DNA of 64,000 nt from Kryptolebias marmoratus (Eukaryota > Chordata > Actinopteri > Cyprinodontiformes > Rivulidae). A model generated the notes under the pieces. That model saw only the letters and a program-made list of their open reading frames with translations. It made no database searches and was not told the DNA's origin. The DNA lies in NCBI RefSeq assembly GCF_001649575.2, contig NC_051443.1:19696777-19760776 (forward strand), read 5' to 3'. Every line of letters starts with the position of its first letter. Position 1 is the first letter of the stretch. Made by a program: the position numbers and the translations under genes. Below, piece after piece: positions 13,011 through 25,010 of the stretch.

Positions 13011-15474
13011 AGTGTCTCTGTACACTAAATAATCAAATTTATTCTATAAAGTCTTATAAAAATGGTTCGTTTAGCTTTCACTTTAAATAAAAATATTTGA
13101 TATTTGGCATAAATTTAAAGTCTGTCAAACCTCCATAACCTACAAAAGAAGTTGAACGGCTGTAAGCAGCTATTTGTGCTCTTTTTTACAGAAACAAAAG
13201 ACAAGGTCTTTTTGAAGGAAATCAATGTACAAACTACCCACCACATGTTTTCATGCTTGCTGATGCTGTGATGTCAATCACTTTACCATCAAAAGGTGCA
13301 GAAGCTTTTTGCTCTACTGATTGTGCGTTTTGAGGAGGAAGTCACTTGTTTTTGTGTCTTCTGACACTGACATTTAATAGGCTTCTGAAATCACAAATTT
13401 CTGTACATCCACAAGGTGAAACATTAAAGCGTGATCTTTACGTGGCATTTTCTTACCGTTAAACATTTGCACAGTGTCGGAGTTTGGTCTTCGGGGGAAA
13501 ACTGTTTAGGGGATCTAAGTCATCATCAGTGGACCTACTGGCGGTCAGTGCGAGAAGTAAAGTCCTCATTTTCTGCCACAGAACAATAGAATGAAAAGGG
13601 TATTTTGGGCTCTTGGAGAGCCGGATATAAATGTCAGCTGGTGCTCAGATAGAGAAATCACCATTGGCAAAGTGGAGGACTTTAAAAGCCTTATCAAAGA
13701 CGCTTTCTGATAAGGTCTTGCATGCACATTAAAGGGTGAGGAGAAAGAAAGTCTTCAAAACCAGTGAACATAAACTGCAACAGAAAACCCTGATTCAACC
13801 AATTGAACAAAACACTTTTATCATAAGCCTTTTTTACCATTAAAATACCCTTCTTCTGTTTAGAACAAGTTGCAAATTGACAATATTATGTCCAATGGGC
13901 CTCAAAAGAGGTTTAATTGGATTAGATATCCGTCAGAGTGGTAAATTATTATTCTACAATGGTGCCATCTAATTCATGCTGAACCTCTTAATATCAGCCC
14001 AGTCTACTGTTAAATATTGTATGAATGTTTCAAAATAAAAGCCTGAGATCAGAAGTGTTTCTATTTAATTAGATTTAGAACAGATTTTAAAAATATGCAG
14101 TGTAGGGAGTACGAGGAGTGAACTAAAGATGTAATTCAGCAACTTTAACATTTAATGAGTTTGTAAGGCTATAGTTTGTTTTTTATTTTGTTTATTTAAC
14201 TTCTTTGCAGTAGTCTTTTCTCTGAAATTCAATGCAAGAAAAAAAGAAAATAGAATTAAACGTTGAATTTTGTGGACCTGTTATTAATTTCAGCACACTC
14301 AATGCTTCCCCTTAGGTGTGCTACCATACAAATAGTGCTATACAGTATGTGAAAACAAGGCATAATTGCTAATCTATGATGTACACCATCTGATATTTTG
14401 TTTTAAGGTGAAAATATAAAATGCATTTCAGGAAAAAAAGACAGGTCATCCATAAGCTGTTGAAGTCAATAAAAGCCTTAGTCTTGATGAGTAAATGTGG
14501 TGTTTTATCGTCAGCCTCCTGTCACAATCTACAAAAAGTCTCTTCTTAAATTTACTGCATGATACTTGACAGAAAAAAAAAATCCCTTGGTCAATAAAAT
14601 GTCTTGGATGATATCTCTAGACAAACAAAACACAAAGTAACACTAATCGTTCTAAGTGCCCATCACATGCACCCTGACACTGCAGGGGAGCCGGGGCAGA
14701 GCAGAGAGCCCACTCCCACCTGGAGGTTAATCGGATCACATAAAAGCAAAGCACACCTCATCTTTCATCACCAGGCAACACATTTATGCAGCAATCGATA
14801 TGGGAATCATATTTTCCCCTTTCAGAGAAATGAGGGAAAATGAAGTATTGTGACCTGACCAAGATGGATGGGCCAGGGCTTCATTTCTTACAGATATCAG
14901 CAATAAGTCGTGTCGCTTCAGAGCTTGAGTTGTTTTCAATTCAGGTTAATCTTATGGCCCCTTTAGCTCCAAAATAGGTTTCAGGTCATTTATGTCAACA
15001 AAGTCTAAGTTTGAAGACAAGGAATTTATAACAGGCTTTTTTCATCTTTTTTATTTTATTTATCAGACATCAACCTTTCATTTCACCTTTCAAACACACA
15101 CATGCAAGTGTATGTGCGCACACACGCACACTAGGGTGTAGCAAACACGTTTTTGTTTTTTTTTAATTTCTTTAGAACTGTTGCTCTGCGTTAGAGTGCA
15201 AGATTTTCTTCACTTCCAAAAGTAGGGCTATAATCTTAGAAATGAAGCCCCTGCCAAATATATATTAAATAAAAAGGAATATATGGTAATGATTAATGTC
15301 AAATGTATAAATATTTAGATTTTAAGCAGATACATGAACAAGTTCTGAGATTATTTGGTGGATACAGAAGAGGTCATTCTGAATTCTGACAAGACCATTG
15401 GAAAATAATGAGCTTTTCGAAGAAATGTGTGTTTAAAATGATAAACACATTTTGTCCTTGAAAAACTTTCATTC
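13011..15474. other. intron 1 stretch with one candidate regulatory block
   Basis: Mostly AT-rich unique sequence. The block at about 14600-14950 is GC-richer and complex, with no repeat resemblance. A compound CA/TG microsatellite lies at 15095-15132. No gene seen. Confidence 0.4.
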
Positions 15475-16145
15475 CATTATCTACCGCTTGTTCTGGAGTT
15501 GGGTCGGAGGGCAGCAGCTTGAGCAGGGAAGACCACCACACTTATACACCCATATGTTGAACATGGTCTTCATTACAGACAAAACTGTGACTAGCACAGA
15601 AGTCTTATAACAAACCACAAGTCGAGTTCAGATCAGAGAGACTGTTCCTCCCAATCACGCCCCTCCAGGTTGCACTGTCGTTACCCACCTAGGCTTGATG
15701 TCTCCCTCAGAATGGTAGTGTCCCCATCTGGAGCACCTTCTGGTACTGCCCTCTCATCTACTGGGTAAAAATTCCAATGCACAGGCGCCAAGCCAGTGGG
15801 CTATAAGTAGTCCCTCACCAGAATGGTACTTCTCACCATAGGCAACTCCCGAGTAGAATGGGGTTCAGCCCATCTTAAGGAGATTGGTTCCAGGAACCAA
15901 AGTGTGCATCGAGGTGAGCCCAACAATATCCATTTGGTACCTCTCAACCTCACACAAAAGTTTAAGCTTTTTCCCCACCAGAGAGGGGACATTCCATGTC
16001 CCAAGAGCCAGCTTTGGTAAACTATGGTCAGAGGACCAATGCCCCCGCCTTCAGCTGCTGCCCATAGGACTATGCACTCCTGCAGGTGGTGGGCCCACAG
16101 GAAGGCAAATCTATGTATCTCATTCAGGCTGAGCCCGGCAGGGGG
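15475..16145 (-). mobile_element. decayed LINE fragment, endonuclease region
   Basis: Read on the minus strand from about 16004, the conceptual protein starts LGTWNVPSLVGKKLKLLCEV, followed by ERYQMDIVGLTSMHTL and a broken continuation. This matches the start of the apurinic-type endonuclease domain of fish non-LTR retrotransposons (TWN...LVGKE.ELV.EVER). A second block (15640-15700 on the plus strand) reads, on the minus strand, like the later GGGGCGTGATTGGGAGGAAC part of the same ORF, so sequence between is deleted. Stops and frameshifts show it is dead. The 15475 end carries the ATTATCTACCGCTTGTTCTGG phrase frequent in fish repeats. Subfamily not assigned. Confidence 0.75.
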
Positions 16146-17739
16146 TCCGACGGCCCCATGTGTAGATTAATTGAAGCTGAAAAACTTAATTAAGTAAAAT
16201 AAATGAAGAAGTCAATAAAGAAAAAAAATGATGGCACCGTTGATTATTCTTTGAATGTTTTTCCCCACTACAGCGTTTTCTGATGTTTTTAAAGTTTTTA
16301 TTTTCCCATCCTTTTTCGATACAAGTATGAAATGCTCACATAACCATCAAGGACACTGCTAAACAGAGGGCTTAAATTTCTTTTCTTTTTCCCTCTCTGC
16401 AGGGATAGAGATACAGAAAGTACATAATACATGGTCTAAACAACACTGAAAATGAGTTGTCTGTAAGCTGTCATTTCTTCAATAGCCAGTTTGATGCACC
16501 ACAAGTGGCCCCAATTCAATCCAAAGGTAACCGCTGGAAAGAATGGCATTTAAAATCTGTCCTCTGTCTCTTCTTGCTCGAAAATAATGGATTTTAGTTT
16601 AAGGGAATTCTAAAGAAACGGAAATAATGAACCAAAAATCATTTGGGCATTAGTTATGCACATCTGGGGAGAAATTCCGGCAGCTTCTGAACATATCTTT
16701 GTCTGCTTAAAGACATTTCTTCCCCATTCATTTGGTGAAGCATCATGTTTCCCTGGTGGAGCTACTGAGTTGCAGCAACGAGCAGCACTTTGCCAGTTGT
16801 GCAGAGAGGGAACAAAACCTGAAAACTTTCTGCCTCGAAGACACATTTGGGACATGAATGGGCATTTTATGACACTTCCATTCGGCCCACCGCGTTTGGA
16901 CCCGGTGTTGTGTATTGTACAGAGTCGGAAGGAGTGGAGGGGAACGGGAGTGCAGGGAGTCACAAAGGAGCCAGTGACTGTTTAGGATGAGATGAAGTAG
17001 GAGACAAGAGCTCTTGAAGGGACGGGAAATGTGCTGAGCAGAGCAGAGCAGCAGTTAGTGTTCGTACGAGGGCACCCACAGGGGTAATCCAAGCTTAAAC
17101 TTTAACTACGTGGGCTCTGATGTTGTCATTTAGGACCACAGAATGCCTCGGTGAGCTCATGAATGTGACCAGCTCTTTCTCTAACTGAAGTAACCACACT
17201 TTGAAAGCAAGCCAAATAAAAGGGGTGACAGTGACAGATGATGCGGCGGGTGTGCTTAGATGGAGGCAGACGCCTTTGTCATAAATAACGACTCCTTGCC
17301 CATGGTAATCATATCCAACTGAATCCATTTCAGGTATATACACTGGAAATGTTTTTTTTTGTGTGTGTGTGTGTGTAGGGGTGAGTGTGTGTGTGCAAAT
17401 ATATAAAATCTCATGCAGTTAAGTGGGTAAGAATAATGCTGTGAGTTGGCAAAAAAGAGCATCGTGAGTAATGTTCTGGCATTTGCAGCAAGGTTACACT
17501 GCAAGGAAGTCAATGGGCCTTGGAGATCAGGCACCACAGCTGCTCTAGGAGCTAAAACAATGCAAAACATAACATTAACTCTGCTGAGGACCAAGAAAGA
17601 ATTCAATATCAACATCATTTACTTTGCTATCTTTGAATACAACCATGGAGAAATAATAACACTGCTTTGTGTCACAATTTGCACTCATCTTTCAAACTAA
17701 ATGGGTTGCTTATGGCTAAATTAGGGTTAGAGTGCGGGT
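16146..17739. other. intron 1 stretch with a GC-richer unique block
   Basis: The block at about 16610-17060 is complex and unlike the AT-rich surroundings. Open frames on both strands there (109 and 117 codons) resemble nothing I know. A candidate conserved noncoding element rather than a gene. Confidence 0.4.
17351..17395 (+). repeat. (GT)n microsatellite, interrupted
   Basis: A T-run followed by two GT tracts split by AGGGGTGA. Confidence 0.9.
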
Positions 17740-17882
17740 TTTTGATGTTTGTCTCTTTCTTACTGTTTATTCATTGTCACATGCTGTTTTTATTTTGTTT
17801 TTTTAATTATGTAAAGCACCTTGAAATGCCTTGCTGCTGAAATGTGCTATACAAATAAAATTTGATTGATTGATTGATTGAT
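17740..17882 (+). mobile_element. LINE-type 3' tail, copy 1
   Basis: Ends AATGTGCTATACAAATAAAA followed by TTGATTGATTGATTG, the kind of 3' tail shared by fish L2/CR1-like LINEs and the SINEs they mobilise, with a short tandem tail. 5'-truncated. Matches 19060-19199 over its full length except for one T in a homopolymer and tail length. Confidence 0.75.
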
Positions 17883-19059
17883 AAATCTCATTTCAGAAGC
17901 TTTATATTGTCTAAGAAGCCAATGACATGAAAATGAATCAAATATTCAATGTGCTTTATGTGCTATGATTTTTAATTGCAAGCTGTTATCAGAAGAAAGT
18001 CCAAGAAAAGGATTGGAATAGATCAGATTATGAGTAACATTTCATTGTGATGGACAGTGTTTAATGTCTTCAATCATCAAGATCCTTCCTGCAAAAGTCT
18101 TAAATGCTAGTTCTCTGGTAATTAGTATGATGCAAGTAATAATAGAGAAATAGAAAGGAAATCCTAAAAACATTCATTTTACCACACATTTTTTTATTAT
18201 CTCACAAAACAAACAAAAAATAAATAAAAATAAATATATATCAATAAATAAAGCTTTTACTATTTAATTTTACTTAATGAGTAGCTTGAACAATTTTTTA
18301 TATTGTATGGTTTGCTTCTTGAAGTTTTAATGTACTCAATTTGGTAGCCCATTTTCAGATGTGTCATAGTCAGTTGCAGCCTTTATGTAGTAAACAAAGC
18401 AGATTTTCTGACTTTATATTCATGGTTCAAAATGGTGTTTATTGCAGCAAGGAAAACATAATTTAAACCAAAAACATTTAAAATTGGCAATATTACTGTT
18501 TCTCTATAATACCTAAAAGTAGACATTATGTGGCAACAATTTAAAATATTTTTAAAAAGATTTTGTAAGGCAATTTTTCAGCTTTAATCCATCTTTTGTT
18601 TATTTATTTTTGACCAAGCAACTGCTTCGTTTTTCCAATAACCAAACTACCTATACAGTACTAATCAGATGCCTTTCATAATGTAATTATGTAAAGTAGC
18701 ATATGACAAACTTTTAAAGCAAATGAGCATTTCAAAAGCTCGGGGTTGTTGTCCTCTGGGGGACAAAAGAACTTTCTGAGCTTTGTAATCTTGCTGAACA
18801 TTAATGTGACAAAAACTAACTCAAAACACTGAACACAAAAGGAAAGAATAATATTACCTCTTTATAAGAATAAAAAGATAAAAGAAATGTGACTGAGCTG
18901 TGCCAATTCAGTGTTCTGAAAGACCTTCACTCATTATTCGGTGGCAAAGAACTGTGAAAAGGTGGATGCAGGAGTCTAAAGAAACGCTAAAAGGGAGTTT
19001 TAAATTGACCAATACTGGTTAAAGGACCAATGACAATCTTTAGAAATTATGTCAATTTA
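17883..19059. other. intron 1 stretch without recognised elements
   Basis: AT-rich unique sequence between two near-identical LINE tails. Nothing else seen. Confidence 0.45.
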
Positions 19060-19199
19060 TTTTGATGTTTGTCTCTTTCTTACTGTTTATTCATTGTCAC
19101 ATGCTGTTTTTATTTTGTTTTTTAATTATGTAAAGCACCTTGAAATGCCTTGCTGCTGAAATGTGCTATACAAATAAAATTTGATTGATTGATTGATTA
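19060..19199 (+). mobile_element. LINE-type 3' tail, copy 2
   Basis: Nearly base-for-base copy of 17740-17882, same orientation, 1.32 kb away. It starts at the same internal point (TTTGATGTTTGTCTC), which suggests either a defined short element or copying from one to the other. Confidence 0.75.
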
Positions 19200-19402
19200 T
19201 AGAGTCAGTTGTATGTTTGTTTTTTTTGTTTGCTTGGTTGTTTTTTTTATTGTTCAACTGGCATCATAACAGTTACTTATATTTGTACATACAAATATTA
19301 TCAATAAAAAAATACAAAACATTTTTTTTAATTATTTGAAGATATATAAATACTTACAAAGAACTACTCACATATGTTTATAACAGTTCTTAATTAATAA
19401 AG

Positions 19403-19662
19403 AAACAATTTGGCTCAAGTATTTAGTCTTCTACTGTAAGTTAATGTGTGGTCACAATATATGATAAAAGCCATTATACTCTGTGATCGTCTAAATTTCA
19501 ATAATAGTCATAATATTAGTAGTCAAATGTTACTTTTTATTTATTAGAGGAAGCCAAGAGTCGACAAAAACAGTTTGGCTCAAATATTTGGTAATTTACT
19601 ATAAGTTACAGTGTTGTCACAATATATGATAAAAGCTGTCATATTCTATGACCGTCTATATT
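19403..19662. repeat. diverged tandem duplication, 165-bp period
   Basis: 19403-19498 and 19568-19662 align at a constant offset of 165: TTTGGCTCAA, TACTRTAAGTTA, and the identical GTCACAATATATGATAAAAG, then CTRTGAYCGTCTA. The intervening 69 bases are the rest of the first unit. Divergence shows it is old. Confidence 0.85.
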
Positions 19663-19984
19663 ACATGCAAAACTTCTACAAGGAGAATTTTGAGAAGCTC
19701 TTCAATGTGTCCTGGACAACCAGCTAGTTCCCCAACAGGCTAATTTCAAAGCAGACATTTTAAGTTGAAATTGTAGGGAAAGAACAGGTGCATTAATGAG
19801 AGCTGCATTCCACTTCTGCAGCTGTCCATGCTGTTTGTTCTGTTAAAAAAAAAAATACTTATAAGCAGAATTTCCCCTAATTGAACTGCAGCCCTCAATA
19901 ATATACAATACCTGTTTAGCATACCGAATGTATATCATTTTACTTGATTAATTAAGTAATCAAATATAGTAACAGTAATTACCT

Positions 19985-20725
19985 TCAGGGCCCACTGCAG
20001 TTTGCCTATCATCCTGGGGTTAAAGATGCCCTCATCTACCTGATTAAGCAAGTCCACTATAATTTCAGCAAAGCAGGCAGTCGTGTGAGGATCACGTTCT
20101 TTGATTTATCTGGTGTGTTTAACACGGTTCAGCTTGCACTGCTATGTGAGAAGCTCCAAAAAAGCACTGGATGCCTCAACTATCACTTGGATTATTGACT
20201 ACCTGACAAACAGACCAGACTGCACAGCTAAAGGGTTGTGTGTCTGATGTGTGCACAGAAGCAACACATGGGACTGTACAGTTTCTCTTCACTCTGTACA
20301 GCTCAATCTTTCAGTACAACTCGTTTGCTGTAATACACAGGTGGTTCTAACAGTTACTGGGTGTGTTTGTAGTGAACAGAAGACTTCATATTGAGAATCA
20401 GACAACTGCTTTGTGGAATGATGTGGAAATAACTATCTAATCCTGAATGTGAAGAAAACTAAAGGTATCTGTTGAGTTTAGGTGAAGAAAGGATAGGCCA
20501 AACATGGTTTCCATCTGGAGGAATATGATAAAGGTGAAGAACTACAGATACCTGGGTGTTTACTAGTATGAATGACTGGTCTGAAAAAGCAACACTTGTC
20601 TTTATTTCCTGAGGAATCTTAGGTCATTTGATGCTGGCTGCCAGATGTTGCACACCTTTTATAAAATATAATGGGAGAGTACAACTTTATTTGAAGAAAT
20701 CTTTTGGGGCAGCACTCTAAAACAA
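19985..20725 (+). pseudogene. decayed LINE reverse transcriptase fragment
   Basis: Conceptual plus-strand translation with frameshifts and stops shows LQFAYHPGVKDALIYLI, then SRVRITFFDLSGVFNTVQLA and LLCEKLQ (RT motif A region with the FFD), then DYLTNRPDCTAKGCVSD, a THGTV/LFSLYSSIFQYNS region, and NYRYLGVY followed by CCTPFIKY and FGAAL. These are successive landmarks of the reverse transcriptase of fish L2/CR1/Rex1-like LINEs. The YxDD segment is not recognisable, and stops are many, so it is dead. Ends of the element were not found. Confidence 0.85.
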
Positions 20726-22049
20726 AAAGAAGAAAAGGTAAAAATAGGTTTGGGTCTTTTATTTCATGCATAATATACCGGTCTCTGTTTTAATTTTTTT
20801 TTATGTTGGAACATTCCATTAGTTTAATCCAACAAATCAATTTATCTTTGTGATTTTTAATTCAAACTCAAGTTTTGAGTTTAAAGTAAAAAAAAAAAAA
20901 AAATACAGGAAATCATTATTATCAGTTACAACAAAGTAACTGGCCTATTTTGAACTACGGTATTTTGCACAATTTTGCAACCATTTCAACAAAACATGTC
21001 AAAGTAACAATGAACCTTACTTTTGACCCCCTTAGTCCCCTTTCATTCTCAAAATAGTTCTCTAAAACTACACTCTTTGAGGGCAGAAATCAAATGTCTG
21101 AAGAAAAAGAAGATCACTGTTTTTACATCTTTACTGTTTAACAAAGTGAAAGAAGGGCCATTACTCCCAAAATGTCATTTTCTTCTCATTTTTTCCCTCT
21201 TAGGAATATTTAATATTGCTTTTATGCCAAATTATTGTACTGTCTATTAAAATACTAAGCTATAGCCAGCGACTCATGTAATAACAACAGAATGCAGCTC
21301 CCACGACACACTGCAGTGACATTAATGCCAATAAAGCAAATTGGAAATGAAGTCCCACAACACTTACAAGGTGCCACCAGCTGCCATGCAACTCGTAGCT
21401 CTTTACAAGTTGACATTCCTAACCTGACAGATGCTTGTTATGGGAGTTGTGGCACAGTAGTTGAGCAGTGTAATAACTGAAGCCTTTAGCGACGGCACTA
21501 ATTTCCCATAATGCTTTTGTTGAACAGACCAGGCACTACTCAGACATTAATAATTCAGTTTGCAGTGTCACAAAAATCTAACAGCCATCATTAAGGTGAT
21601 GTTTGGCTAGCTGTATGTACACAAACTGTAAACTGTATAATTTATTGTCAGTAAATAAAATGCTATTTCTTTGATGAAATTATTCCCAGGCCCTTGTTAA
21701 ATAAAACACAGGGCACACTTGAACGTATATTTCAGGTCAGGGACCCCAATTATGATGAGCTGTCAGTGATCTATGAGTTGAACTTTGTGAATCATTGCTC
21801 CTCATGGCAACAGTGCACAATGCACATGTTGTAAAATGGAGGCTTTGATGGTAGAGGGTCCCAACTGCAAAAGACATAGGCAGCAGGCTGCTAGATAAAA
21901 CTAAGAATCTAATATTTTTTATTAACTAAAACAAATTAAACTGAAACAGACAGAACAAATGCTACATATAACTCAAGGGCAAAATAGACAAAGGAACAAA
22001 TCTGACCATGGACTATCTAAACTGACCTCAAAAACTTATTGTAGATGTT
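20726..22049. other. intron 1 stretch without recognised elements
   Basis: AT-rich; a more complex patch at 21280-21540. No gene seen. Confidence 0.4.
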
Positions 22050-22365
22050 AAAACAAAACAAGTGCCACCTGTAGGCTGGCTGCAGAATACATTTTAAGTC
22101 CATGTAAATGAATAGGACATTTTTCTGACTGAAGAAATATTGGAAAAGTACATGTCAGTAAAAATCTTTTGGGTGTTGATTTTTGGTGAATTATACAGTT
22201 CTTACCTTGCTGCTGTATGTTCAAAAATTCATTTTTTACCATGTTTAGTTGTAATTAGGTATATGATGCTTAAAAAACACCATGATCATATATTTGAGGT
22301 GGAACTTTCAGTCCCACATCCCTGGTGCTCAAACTCTGCCTCCAAAAATATAATATAGCAGTATC
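22050..22365 (+). repeat. dispersed repeat family B, copy 1
   Basis: Shares with 42050-42450, in the same order: TTTTAAGTCC/TTTTAGTCCC, AATGAATRGGACATT, TTCTTACCTKCTG, ATATGTTCAAAWATT, ACATTTAGYTGTAATTAG, ACACCATGA, and TCCCACATCCC. Noncoding; class unknown. Confidence 0.75.
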
Positions 22366-24699
22366 CATAAACCAGATATTATGGCTTCACTTTTGCACAG
22401 CAGAAGTAGATAAAGACAAGTTGTCCAGCTTTATATACAGTTTTTGGGATCTGACAAAGAGCAAAGAAAGCCTGGAGAGTATAAATACACACACTAAGTG
22501 AAGTAATTACAATAGCTAACAGGTGTTCTGATTAGAAACAGTGACCAGGTGTAATATAGAAACAGGAATTGATCTCAAACAAATATACAAGGGCATAATA
22601 AAACTTAAAGCCAGGTACAAAAGAATTTAAAACATGGACACAAGAGCTAACTCAACAAAACCAATTTAAACAGTATAGACTGCAACTGAACATATGATTT
22701 ATTTTCACTTAATTCAAAACTATGACATTTTATAGCACACTTACTCAAAAATATTTCAAAGATGTTGGCTTGGAGTATTTGGTCTATTGGCGGTTTGAAC
22801 ACTAAAGTCATTTTTTGCAGTTCAGTGATCTGTATCAGGTGAAATGAAGATTAAAAAAATGGATTGATTTAATGAATGTTCTGTTTCTAGCAGCATAAGC
22901 ACAAAAAGAAAAACAGAAAAAGCACAAAAGTGTGCAGTATAGGTAAGAATAAGATGATGCAGCCTTTTGTTTTGTTGCGTATGTGAGCATGCATATCATA
23001 TTGTGTATGATTGTGCAGTATATTTTCTGTATGTGAAGGAAGAATTTGTGTTAGTCTGTAGGGTTTTGCGTGTCTGCGTGCGTGGTTATGACTGTGCATG
23101 TGGCTGTCTAAGCATTCACACTTGGAACTCCTTAAAAACGACTGACAAGCAGCCTCAGGCAACTTCCATCAATAGATATTTAGATTTTGAACTAGCATGT
23201 ACCCCGCTGGTCAAACTACAGATCATCATATGTTTTGTCTCTAAAGGTCTAACTGTGATGTTTGTAAGTATGGCCCAAAAACATTTTTTGTGTGCAGAGA
23301 TGCCACGGGCAGAGATACGGTGGACTGAATTGATCAGTGGCGCAGGAGGAGAGTTGTGTGCCTCTGACAGCAGTGAGGTGGTAAACAGTTTGGATGAAAG
23401 GAGCCTGGTTTCCCATGGCCCTGACGAAGTCCACTGCACTCTGCAACATGAGCTGAGGGAGAGAACAGACTGTCATGTGCTGGCTGTTCTGAAAGTCTGA
23501 AATAAAACAAGCTCAGAGGTTCTCCCCACAGCAAGAAATGCTCATGGCATGCATTTCTTTATCCATATCCTCCCCCAAAAGTGCCACAGAGAGTTTTGAA
23601 TCTTTGAGTGAGCCTGGTAGTTAAGGGAATAAGCAGGAAATGGAAATAAGGATGCCAAGAGAAAGGCTGTCTATCATTTTCCCCTCAATGCTAAGACCCA
23701 GTTTTATTTGTCAGCTTTATCCATCGTTGACCAGATTTTGTGACTAGCAGAAGCTGTGAAAGAATTAGCCAGATAATTACCTTGCGATCGCCTCAGGTTC
23801 TTGCTGAGAAAAGGCTTTTCAAAGAGTTACTTCATATTTTTACAGCTGGTCATAAAATAAGATGCTGCACATCATAAAATGTCTTTAAAACACTGTTGTC
23901 AGTGCATCACTCATTGCGACACCAATGATACAGAGTCCCAAGGTTATCCACTTCAGAACGCATGTAGAATAAATCAGAAATAAATTCAAGAGCCTGACAC
24001 TCTGTTATTTCATCTTCTTATAGATGACACTACTATAAAAAGTTGTGTTTTTTTGGGGATCCTTCCATCTTTTTTCACACAATCTGTGATGGCACTTTAT
24101 TACAACAAGTTATGAAAATCATTGTGGGAAAAAAGGCTGTTAAGTTGGAGAATCTTCAGTTAAAAATACACTCCTGTTTTAGACTTGAATGTCTTTGAAC
24201 AGGGTTGAGCAGGGTGATGGTAACATCAAAGACAAAAAAAAGACTCACCTCATTGAACCTTTACTTAAGTATTTCCTCCTGCTGCGATATTGTATAAAGA
24301 ATAAAAGCACAAGTGAGCGAGTTTTGAACTTAATCTGTGCATGTACAAAAGGTTCACTTTGTATAATTGGTGTCAGAAAATCTCCTTTATTCAGGCCGGC
24401 GCTCAAGAAATGATTGAAGCAGTTTGACTCATTTCCTAATGTTTGAGACACTAAGTCTATAACTAAATCCTAAACTCAATGAAAAAATCCACGCTGAGTG
24501 ACACAAGCTTTCAAATCTCACTTTTTTAAAGATACCTGAGCACTGTGAAAATTTTAATGAAGTCTTATCATTATGTGGCCCATCAATTGGTTTGCTGCCT
24601 TGCTTTTTGCAGTTCAAAGTCTTTCATAAAAGCAAACGAATAACAGCACTTAATCTCTAACCCAAGGACAAAATGTTCCACACAAACCAATGCCAAAGT
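22366..24699. other. intron 1 stretch; possible old LTR remnant and one GC-rich patch
   Basis: 22380-22680 has a loose likeness to the reverse strand of the LTR-like elements listed elsewhere (CAGGTG spacing, AATAAAAC), too weak to call. 23290-23510 is GC-richer with open frames on both strands; discussed in the findings. Confidence 0.35.
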
Positions 24700-25010
24700 A
24701 AAGGCCTAGAATTCCTTGAAGAAAAGCATATTGTCCACCACCTTTTATGCAGGTTGGTTAAATATAGATCATCTCATGATGAGAAGAGATGAAATTGTAA
24801 CCATTTTAGTCAAACTTTGTAAATGATGTTATGAGCAATCTTGTGCAATATTATGAATCCTTGCAAAATATAGTAGTGCTTGGTGTACTGGTTCAAGGAT
24901 GACTCTCAGCTACTACTACAAAAGATTATTATCTGTAAAACTGGCTGAGGTATTTTGGTGTTTCCTAAAGTCAGTCAGCTGTGACAGCCATCCTAAATTG
25001 GGCTGGAACT
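24700..25010 (-). repeat. dispersed repeat family A, copy 2
   Basis: Reverse orientation: AGGCCTAGAATTCCTTGAAG at the terminal hairpin end, then CTCAGCTACTACTACA, ATCTGTAAAACTGGCTGAG, and GTGACAGCCATCCTAAATTG. Truncated at the other end. Confidence 0.7.

Noticed and set aside
15801..16132. Short open frames on both strands at 15.8-16.1 kb
   Set aside because: They are frames within a decayed LINE endonuclease fragment, not host genes.
22380..22680. Possible fourth LTR relative
   Set aside because: Similarity is too loose to separate from chance in AT-rich sequence; no TG...CA ends or target duplication.
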